Source of the DNA: Asterias amurensis
Taxonomy: Eukaryota; Echinodermata; Asteroidea; Forcipulatida; Asteriidae
DNA: 64,000 bases
Direction: 5' to 3'
Assembly (NCBI RefSeq): GCF_032118995.1
Contig: NC_092661.1
Coordinates: forward strand, 5,704,494-5,768,493
The notes under the pieces are model-generated. The model did no database searches and had not been told where the DNA came from. It worked only from the letters and a program-made list of their open reading frames with translations. Shown in pieces: positions 56,051 to 64,000 of this stretch; positions within the stretch are counted from its first letter, which is position 1; each line of letters opens with the position of its first letter. The translations under genes and the position numbers were made by a program.

Positions 56051-56178
56051 GCTACCGACCTACTGGGGTGGTGGAAGTTTCAATGTTTTGTGTACATATT
56101 ATTTTATATGCGTCTAGACAATTTTAATTGTCTATAAGCCATTAAAATGTTTAGGTATATGGGCAGAATTTTTATCAG

Positions 56179-56184
56179 AATAAA
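56179..56184 (+). promoter_or_regulatory. Candidate polyadenylation signal for oxidoreductase B
   Basis: AATAAA in the context CAGAATAAAGTATG, followed by a T/GT-rich stretch (GTATGTTTTTCTGT). If used, the 3' UTR would be about 1.85 kb and include three MITEs. Closer weak signals exist, so this is only a candidate. Confidence 0.25.
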
Positions 56185-58018
56185 GTATGTTTTTCTGTAC
56201 TATTTAAGTGGTCTGCTTGTGCAAAAGTTTTAAAGACAAATTGTATTTGTTATTTATTTGACTCATTATAAGTCGTGTAAGTCAGTGTCAAGTTATAATG
56301 TTGTTTTGTTTGTATGCTTTGAGCTATACCCACCTAAATCATTTTATGAAAGTTTAAATTGTCGGTTATTTAATGGTTAACTATCTGAAATAGCTGACTT
56401 ATTTTACATAACTTGTATGTTAAAAAACGAGATATGTTTTTTATTAAAATAATATTTTGAATTCATTAAAATTGATGTTAACGAATCAACTCAGTTATCA
56501 CTGGAATCGTTTGTTTATTCATTTTACCTTTAACTCAAAGGAGGTATACGATATTTTAATACAAGCATTTTTTTTAACATTATAATGAAAGTTCAACAGC
56601 ACTGTTAATTTTAGTCAAGTATGTTGATGTAATAGTGTTAATAACCATTATATTGTGTATCACAAAAACCATCATCGATAAAAAATTACTTTACACAAAA
56701 TACACAACAATTAAAAATCACACAAAAAATCAAAATCCGTTACAAACGCAATACATTTGTAGGTTGGCTTTGTGATTTGAATTTAGCCGAAAAGATCTGT
56801 TTCTACATTAATGCAGGAAAAGAAAAGACAAGTTATGATTAAATTAATACTCGGGGGATCAGGGCCCAATTTTTGCTTTTTAGCAGAAAATTTGAAACAA
56901 CATTTATCCTGCAATTAAGCATATTTTATGCAATTGGCAGCAGATTTCCCAATTCTTAATTTTTCTTTTTGGTCATTATAGAAAACTGAAAACAAAATTT
57001 GTGTAGGGGCCTACATAATTTTGTTTGACAGAAAATGCCCTTTTTATTGTTTTGCATCAAAATCGTTGTACGGGCTACCTGGAACAGAGAAGATAAGTCA
57101 ACAGACAGGACGAAGGAAATTTAAGAGATGAGACATGCAGCTTTTTAAATTGCAATCCAAATATAATTAATATGAATATTGGCATCAGAAACAAAATTGG
57201 CAAATATTTACATACAATGTAGTGTTGCTGCACACAACATTTCTGAAAGCGCATAGAGTTTTTTTCTCCCGGTGTATTTACATTACACAATCCTGAATTC
57301 AAGTCTGATTATACAGAGTTTTTGAATTCATGTACTACCTTAGGCCTAAATGTCTAGTAGTCTTTCGCTACAAAAAGAAATTAATAAAATACTGACAGAC
57401 CTTGACATGAAATCAAGTCCGGAGTTGCGTTATCATTTTAAAACAGTATAATGAACTTCGTTTAAGGGCTTTGTGTGGTGGAGTGGTGTTTGGATTTGAT
57501 TCTTTTAATTTTTTGATCAACCATTTAAGCCAACCCGACTGGCTTTTTTGTCAATTTCTAAGCCAGTGCTTTGCATACAAATTCCGACGGGATGTTTGCA
57601 AACACCGAATATGCGAGAATAATTTTGGTTATATATTATTATACCTTCCCTCGCTCGGCTAGATAGGGGAAATTGTTTTACTCAAAAACTCTCTTGTTCT
57701 CTTTTGGTTGAATATTCTTAACTTCAAGTTTTACTTCAACCAAATAGTGTGGACATAGAATAATGGGCTAATGATACATACCAAACTTAAAATGACATGT
57801 AAATGTAGTTAACTGTTGCTCGCGCTCGCGGTCTGCGTTCTTATGTAATGTCCATTTAATTTTGCCCGTTTACAATGATTAAATGACAAGCCTAAATGAA
57901 AGGCAGTCTCCTAAAAACTAGCGCATTGCAGACAATTGCATGTGTCACAACATGTTTGGAACAAGTTACAATATTAACACATTAGCTATACCTGATGGAT
58001 AAAAAAAATGATATAATA
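56185..58018. other. Intergenic, very AT-rich, no gene seen
   Basis: Long AT-rich tract with only chance frames. CTCGCGCTCGCGG near 57821 is an isolated GC patch. Confidence 0.5.
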
Positions 58019-58555
58019 CAAATATTGAGTGGCTTAGAGTGGAATGGGAGGAATATTATCGCAAGGTAAAATTTGGACTGTTCCATTTCACGAGGCAAAG
58101 CCGAGTGAAATGGAACAGTCCAAATTTTACCGAGCGATAATATTCCTTCCATTCCACGAATTCAAGCCACTCAATATTTGTTTTATATAACTGACATAAT
58201 AGGCCCTAGATCCTTGCCATTTGATGTATTTAAAAAGTATAACATTATGAAAAATCACACAAATTACTGACAACCAAAAATCATATAGCGCCGCGTAGCG
58301 GCAACAATGCACAAATCGGATCATAACCTTTTGCACAGGTGCTCCTTTAATTTAACAGCGGCGCCGCGGCGCTGTACTGCTCAAAAACATTGGGAACAAG
58401 GATGATCCTAAATGTTGAATGGGAAATGCTATTCCCATGGGCGAATAGGTATTTTTGATCGCCGGTGCGGATGGGAGTAATAGTGAATGTCACGTTAAGT
58501 AAGTTCCACCAATCAAATGACAAGGATCTGTATGTCAGATATATAACAAAATATA
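58019..58555. repeat. Foldback repeat with a 160-bp inner palindrome, copy 2
   Basis: 58019-58180 is a near-perfect palindrome (CAAATATTGAGTGGCTTAGA against AAGCCACTCAATATTTG, and GTAAAATTTGGACTGTTCCA facing its complement). 58440-58555 is the inverted match of 38045-38150, including GTGCGGATGGGAGTAATAGT and ATCAAATGACAAGGAT. Confidence 0.78.
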
Positions 58556-58791
58556 TGTTGTGTGTTATATGGTCCGTAAAAGTGCGATAAAACTTGGTTA
58601 CCTGCCTAGAGAATGGTGCGCTGCAAAGGCCTACGTCTCATACTTCAGGCATAATGAAAACAGTACACTCATTCCAATCCCCAGCTTTACTCTAAGAATA
58701 CCGTTATTCAAACCAATTTTGTTTACAAGTTTGGAGAAAGCACTGAATGCCACGAACATTCCACTAGATGTCGTGGGGTTATTAAAGGAAC

Positions 58792-59170
58792 ACGTTGCCT
58801 TGGATCGGTCGAGTTGGTCTTTGAAAAGCATTTGTAACCGTTTCTTATAACATGCATATGGTTAGAAAGATGGTTTAAAAGCAGAATAAAATGATCCACA
58901 CAAATTTGCCTCGAAATTGCGTGTTTTTTTATTTTACTTTGCGATAACACGGTCGGCCATTTATGGGAATCAAAAATTGACTCCCATAAAATGGCCGACC
59001 GTGCTAGTCGACGAGGTACAAGGAAAACCACGCAATTTCGAGTGATACTTGTGTGGGTCATTACATTCTACTTTTAAAATATCTTTATAATCATATGAAT
59101 TATATAACAAACGGTAACAAACGCATTTAAAAGACCAAGGACACCGATCCAAGGCAACGTGTTCCTTTAA
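58792..59170. repeat. TTAA foldback MITE, family 2, downstream of the Ig receptor gene
   Basis: 379 bp, TTAAAGGAACACGTTGCCTT to AAGGCAACGTGTTCCTTTAA. It lies about 200 bp beyond the Ig receptor stop codon, so it is probably in the 3' UTR. Confidence 0.87.
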
Positions 59171-59371
59171 TTCTGTCCGAGCTGGATTTTCAAAAAGAAA
59201 ACAACAATGTCGGAGATGGGTGGCATCACTGCATGCCTTGTTTCTTAACTATCATTATTGTTTGAAGTTGCACACTGGCAATAGCTAATGTTATTGGTTA
59301 AATATGAGGATTGAAATTATTTTACTTCTCCACAAACAACAGCGATGCCTTACATGTTGGTAAATACAAAT

Positions 59372-62170
59372 CTATTTGACCAGAGCATAATGGGGTTCGG
59401 CAGTTTGAACAAACGCCCTCTCTTGACAACTATCAGGCGTTTCCGTTGGGAAACACGCACTAGTTGGCGACAAGTCCAAAGCACATGGCCGTTTGTTTAC
59501 ACCGTCCGAACTCTCCTTAGCATCACCGACTGAGCCGCTTACACGTTTAGGTTTTTGAACCCGGGCGTACTGAAGTGTCCCGTCTTTGTTCAATTTGGTG
59601 TTTTCTTGGTGAGTGTCTTTGAGGGGAGACACAACTGTGTCCTCACAATCCGAGTCCATAGGTAAATCGCATGTTAACTTTGGCTGTAAGGTTGGCGATG
59701 ATTGGTTGCGAAGATCATTGATAGAGTCTGATTGGTCTTCACTTTCATCAACCATTGCGTAATCATCTTCGAACACAACCTCGATCTCAAGTGATCCCGT
59801 ATCTTTACTTTCTGAGTCAGAATCATCAATCCCAGTGCTGGGGGTTTTGGCTTTGTTTTCGTTGGTCTGATAGTTTGAAAGGAGGTTGTCAGTTTCAGTT
59901 ACGTCCTGGTCTGAATCTATCTCCGCGTAGTCCCCTTCACTTGCCGACGTTGCAGCCGATAATCTCTCCAGATTAACGTTGGCTGGTCTTTGGTATTTCT
60001 GTGGGACATCGCGTAATTGGAATTTATGTGTTTTAGTGACGGCACTGGGGCGGTCACTCTCGGCTCCTAGGACGGCTACAGCGGATGTCTCACTAGATAA
60101 AAATGGAGGAATGTTAGCGAATAGGGAGTTAGGGGCGCGGTAAGGGTCTGGAGTACGGTGCCCAGGTGTGACTGCATCATCTTTGGGTTTGGCTGGTAGA
60201 GGTCGCTTAAGACTGTTCGATCTCGCCATTGCGCCGACTGCTGGTTGGCCGAGAGACTTCAAACTACCGAACCGGCGGAACGGTTGCTCCTCTACGAATG
60301 TCACACTAGGTGCGCGGTACTCATTAGGCCTTGCCGGCAGAGGGCGCTTGAGACTTCCGCCGCGATGCTTTGCGTCTGATGTTCCTGACGGGCGTGCCAC
60401 GTCCGTTATGGCATACGCAGCAACAAGGGACTCCACCTCGGCATCGTTGCCTCCAAACTCAGGTGGGATTATCATTGATACCTGAGGCAATGCAATGGGT
60501 CCCGCTGGTACCGGGGGTGGACGACTCGACCCAAAACTAAACCTGCGATTACGAGCGGTCAAATCGCAGTCCGGAGTAATGGTTTCCGACACTTCGATAC
60601 CGTCAAACTCTGAACATTGATTCTCAGTATCGACACTGCTTTGTTCGAGCTTCGCCTGTCCTGGTATTCCTTCGTAGTACGGGTTTGAGTACGGGTGTTC
60701 CAGTGTGAAATACTCGGGCTGACATTCAGGGTCCGTATCCAGTTCAAATGTGTCCACTGAACCACAGCCGGCTGGGTTCTTATATCCTTTCAAAGTACCG
60801 ATACTAATGGATGGGGAATCGGTAATCGTGTTTGCGACATAGTCAAGCGGCACACAGTCCGATGGCGGACCACGTGTGTCAGTTGTCTTGGAATCAGTGA
60901 CTCTACGGTTAGACGCCCTCTGGCGGGAGAGAAATACAGTCAAGAGTACAATTACGGTAATGAGTAAGAGCCCAACAACCGAAGCGCTGATTACTAACGG
61001 CATAATAAGTCCATCCCATGTGTCTTCTTGTGTTTTCGCGTTCCCCTGGTTTTCAAAGAGGGCGTTTAGCAGGGATGTGGATTCTAAACCAGGGGACAAC
61101 CCACCTCCAAAAGTTGAGGTGCGTGGACGGGAAACCCCGCCAGTATCGGGGGACATGGTACTAGAACCGCCGTTTCGTGTTTGCTGTAAATTAATTGTTA
61201 CGCTATCATTACCTTTAAAACCAGTGGAATGTTTCACAGCACACTCTAAGATACTGGCGTTGTGCGATGCATTCACGGGTCCAAAGGTAAATTCCTCAGT
61301 GTATACTTCGGTGTCGTGACCGTTGATGAACCAGTTATAGGCTAGGGGTCTAAGGTCTTTATTTGCCACACACCTGTACGTTAAATTGTCTCCGATCATT
61401 GGGTTTTCGTCGGCAGCTTGCAAGAGTACTGGAATATAACGACGTAATGGGATGAGAAAGCATGTTCGGCTCTGCTCAAAACACATAAAACGTGCGTCGT
61501 AATCCTTGTCTGTCAACACACGCGTCACGACGTTCCGCAAAACCGGGTTACGAGATGTGTTACCAGTCAGAAATGATGGCAATGATTTAGCCGAGTACAT
61601 CCACCTCAGTTCCCCCATATAGTTCGGGTTACGTGATTCACACACTAAATCTACAGTGTCTCCTACCATAGGTATACTGACCGAGGACTTCACGTAACAC
61701 TGGGGATCGAATGGTGCAACGGTCAGCTCTGCGGTGTGAGAGAATTTAAAAAATCCCTCGTGGGTTGACGCCGCAAACATCTGACAGCGGTAACTGGCGG
61801 CGTCTGTGGCGGTAAAGTTCACTATTTTAAGGTTGAATTCCCCCCGAGATGCGTCGCCTGAAATCGAGTACCTTTGGAGCTGGTCGGTGTTTAGACTGGA
61901 CAATTTCAGGTCTTTGTTGTGGCTGATGACCGAGTCACGGCTCCACCAAACGATGGCCGTGGTGTTAATGTATTGCTCAACGGAGCAGTGAAGCACCACT
62001 GTGCTCCCCGGCAACGCGCTAGTGTCCGACGGTTGCTCGCGAAACGTGTAAATCGCCAAACTCCGTTGTAAAGTTATCCCCACGACAAAGAAGAACATCC
62101 ATAGAGACGCCATGTTGCCACGCATAGCAGCAGTCATTGTAAAATTAAAGACCCGGTCCGAAATTATCAT
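59372..62170 (-). CDS. Type I membrane receptor with three Ig-like domains and SH2/SH3-ligand tail
   Basis: Predicted cell-surface adhesion or immune-type receptor, single coding exon, 932 codons. The first ATG is at 62170; further in-frame ATGs at codons 12, 16 and 20 fit a signal peptide better (ASLWMFFFVVG follows Met20), so the true start may be 62113. Ig1 about 45-152 (Cys62-Cys129, DAASYRC), Ig2 about 158-250 (Cys177-Cys230), Ig3 about 252-330 (Cys267-Cys310), then a Ser/Thr-rich stalk. The transmembrane helix is about 388-414, followed by basic SRQRASNRR. The 518-residue tail has PPPVP, two RPLPARP/RPLPAKP class I SH3 ligands (609-615, 656-662) and tyrosines in YAEI (748), YAMV (804), LQYARV (868, full ITIM consensus) and YALV (928, at the C-terminus). 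Many N-glycosylation sequons lie outside. Reminiscent of nephrin-like or SIRP/Siglec-like designs, but no ortholog can be named. Confidence 0.85.
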   Translation of the reverse strand: MIISDRVFNFTMTAAMRGNMASLWMFFFVVGITLQRSLAIYTFREQPSDTSALPGSTVVLHCSVEQYINTTAIVWWSRDSVISHNKDLKLSSLNTDQLQRYSISGDASRGEFNLKIVNFTATDAASYRCQMFAASTHEGFFKFSHTAELTVAPFDPQCYVKSSVSIPMVGDTVDLVCESRNPNYMGELRWMYSAKSLPSFLTGNTSRNPVLRNVVTRVLTDKDYDARFMCFEQSRTCFLIPLRRYIPVLLQAADENPMIGDNLTYRCVANKDLRPLAYNWFINGHDTEVYTEEFTFGPVNASHNASILECAVKHSTGFKGNDSVTINLQQTRNGGSSTMSPDTGGVSRPRTSTFGGGLSPGLESTSLLNALFENQGNAKTQEDTWDGLIMPLVISASVVGLLLITVIVLLTVFLSRQRASNRRVTDSKTTDTRGPPSDCVPLDYVANTITDSPSISIGTLKGYKNPAGCGSVDTFELDTDPECQPEYFTLEHPYSNPYYEGIPGQAKLEQSSVDTENQCSEFDGIEVSETITPDCDLTARNRRFSFGSSRPPPVPAGPIALPQVSMIIPPEFGGNDAEVESLVAAYAITDVARPSGTSDAKHRGGSLKRPLPARPNEYRAPSVTFVEEQPFRRFGSLKSLGQPAVGAMARSNSLKRPLPAKPKDDAVTPGHRTPDPYRAPNSLFANIPPFLSSETSAVAVLGAESDRPSAVTKTHKFQLRDVPQKYQRPANVNLERLSAATSASEGDYAEIDSDQDVTETDNLLSNYQTNENKAKTPSTGIDDSDSESKDTGSLEIEVVFEDDYAMVDESEDQSDSINDLRNQSSPTLQPKLTCDLPMDSDCEDTVVSPLKDTHQENTKLNKDGTLQYARVQKPKRVSGSVGDAKESSDGVNKRPCALDLSPTSACFPTETPDSCQERAFVQTAEPHYALVK

Positions 62171-64000
62171 GTCCTTTTAATGACTGCGACAAAAATGCTC
62201 TTGCGTTAACAAGCTGTTAACTATGACTCACACAGGCTTATTCCATCATCACCAAGTACTTAGCATCAAAATACAGATAGCACGTTCAATGGGTACACTT
62301 TCAATTCGAGCACACTAGACAGTCCAGTTTAACCTCCACCGAAGTAATGAATCCAATTTTCGCAAACTCTGCTATTTTATATATCCACGATGTCCAATGT
62401 TCAAATCGGTCTGATGGGACAACCGATGTACCCAGAGTATGTGTTCAGACGTTGATGTCTATTCATATTGTGCTGTCATGTTCATGTGACTCGTTCGTCG
62501 GGTGGGTGGGCTGGTTTTCCCAGTTTATAATTCTAAAATAGGCGTAGATCTTTATAGGCAGGAAGAGAAAACGCCACCCGTGTGTGAGCGGGAAAAGTCA
62601 CCGGTTTCCGGCCAGACCAATGGTGTAGACCTTGGTTGAAGAGTGTACCGTGCACTGTCTAGTCTAACCATTGAGCAGTGAATGGTCTAACAGCACATAC
62701 ACATTTGATACAATATCCACTAATAGCACATCCCTCGAATAGAGCAAACCGCTTTACCACCGCTTAACCAGTTCGTAATGAAATTCACGTACATCAGTTT
62801 GTTGACATGGTTACTGAGTCACTTTAGCCATAGAGCAAACTGCGCATACAATGCATAATGCTCAGTGAGTCAGAAAACGCGGGTAAAATTATCATTCTTG
62901 ATCCATTCATTATTCCTTACTTCTACTTGACATCGAGTAGAATATCAAAACACTTTAAATAACTGATGTATTTTAGATTTCTAATTGTCAGGGTATACTT
63001 CGGCACAGAGTCAGAAAAAAATGATGTCATGAATTACTTGCCGTGAATCAATCACTGCGGTGGTTTGAGTCCCCGGACTCTAATACTGGGCGTGAATTGC
63101 TGGATGTGATGACGGGTGCCATACGGCATGCCCCACGGCTACGACACGCTACACCCCGTAGTCCATCTCGTAACTCCAAAATGCCATTCATGTTGTGCAC
63201 TGTACATGTTCATGTGCAGATAGCTCTGTGTTCACAATGACCTACACTGACAACTGTCCTGCTACAAGACTGACACATTAAAGAGGGTGAAGAATTACTA
63301 GTTCAGGGAAGAAACTCATAGACAGATGTGGTCCGATGGCAACCGAAAGCGAGGAGTTACTGACGACACGTAGACACCCAAAGCACAATACGTCTTCAAA
63401 AGTTCACACTGAAATCCTCGGACCACAGCACACGTAATTTCAGAGCCATCTGTCGCCTATTCGCCCTCGCAAATCACATGGGACTGCAAGGGCCTGGGAT
63501 AGCACTTCCGCTAAATCGTGAAATTGGAGATTTTCTCCCGAAATTAAAATAGTTACCTCGCCTCTCACCATGTGCGTTACGACATCTAAACAATGCCTTG
63601 AGATAATGAGAATGCTTGCATTGGCTCCGTGGTTGTATTTTGTAAACAGACGCCGGTAACCTTGCTGCCTCATTACCCGCTCATCCGCGCACATCATTAC
63701 GTCCGAATCGTATACACGCACTGGTTGAAACTGTACCCTAAAATGCCTAGAGGAACGTGGCGAGAGAGAGGGTAGTACGGTTTATTTTGACGGTGGCTGT
63801 TTCATGTCTTCAAACACAGCCGGTTTAAACATTACTGCAACTCCCAAATCACTGCCTGTATACCGCAGTGATGGTCTAGCCATGGTCTAGCTACCTCCAC
63901 AATACCATTCCTTCCCGTAATGTAGAAGTGTTTTCCCAATATCTGGCCGATAAGTCATTGCACCACCTAATGTACCCAGGGAAACAATTCAAATTCGATG
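62171..64000. other. Upstream flank of the Ig receptor gene
   Basis: No second gene recognised. CTATTTTATATATCC near 62371 contains a TATA-like TATATA on either strand, but its link to a start site is not shown. Open frames at 62347-63721 are short and unrecognised. No foldback MITE of families 1-3 is present in this 1.8 kb. Confidence 0.45.

Noticed and set aside
60168..61319. Plus-strand frames of 105 and 147 codons
   Set aside because: Antisense shadows of the Ig receptor coding exon.

Overview
The window is animal nuclear DNA. Genes are sparse, split by GT-AG introns, and separated by many foldback (palindromic) repeats. It looks like an echinoderm, most likely a sea star. The evidence is the dense TTAA-flanked palindromic repeats and tRNA-headed SINEs (recalled as echinoderm-type, not searched) and a somatomedin-B-type class B GPCR of a kind expanded in echinoderms. 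There is no operon logic, no CRISPR array and no bacterial signal. The species cannot be proven from the sequence alone.

Four protein-coding genes can be rebuilt at base level. (1) 19961-23873, plus strand, and (2) 48947-54350, plus strand, are paralogous four-exon genes for small NAD(P)-binding oxidoreductases of the flavin reductase / biliverdin reductase B type (221 and 226 aa). Their intron positions and phases are identical. (3) 29101-37926, minus strand, lies between them. It is a three-exon gene for an 891-aa receptor with a signal peptide, an N-terminal somatomedin-B-like cysteine domain and a seven-helix class B/adhesion-like core. (4) 59372-62170, minus strand, is a single-exon 932-codon gene for a type I membrane protein. 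It has three immunoglobulin-like domains and a long cytoplasmic tail with RPLPxxP SH3 ligands and several YAxV/YAxI tyrosine motifs, one a full ITIM match.

Broken or uncertain coding material: an unknown coding fragment with a frame break at 44.6-45.2 kb, a decayed mariner-type transposase arranged head to head with a second copy of its own 5' part (42.8-43.8 kb), and a short 2A-like NPGP motif at 47.4 kb in a probable retroelement remnant.

Layout: 0-19.6 kb is repeat-rich intergenic DNA, including a 250-290 bp tandem satellite with nuclear-receptor DR1-like sites at 17.1-18.0 kb. 19.7-25 kb holds oxidoreductase A. 25-29 kb is repeats and a 180-bp tandem array. 29.1-37.9 kb is the GPCR gene, whose 5.5-kb first intron carries several foldback elements. 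38-48.8 kb holds SINEs, tandemly duplicated tRNA-like units and transposon wrecks. 48.9-56.2 kb is oxidoreductase B with a repeat-filled 3' region. 56-59.3 kb is AT-rich with foldbacks. 59.4-62.2 kb is the Ig receptor, followed by its upstream flank. About 21 copies of one TTAA-flanked foldback family cover roughly a tenth of the window. Two copies sit inside older repeats in a way that directly shows the TTAA target site. No functional link among the four genes is evident beyond A and B being duplicates.
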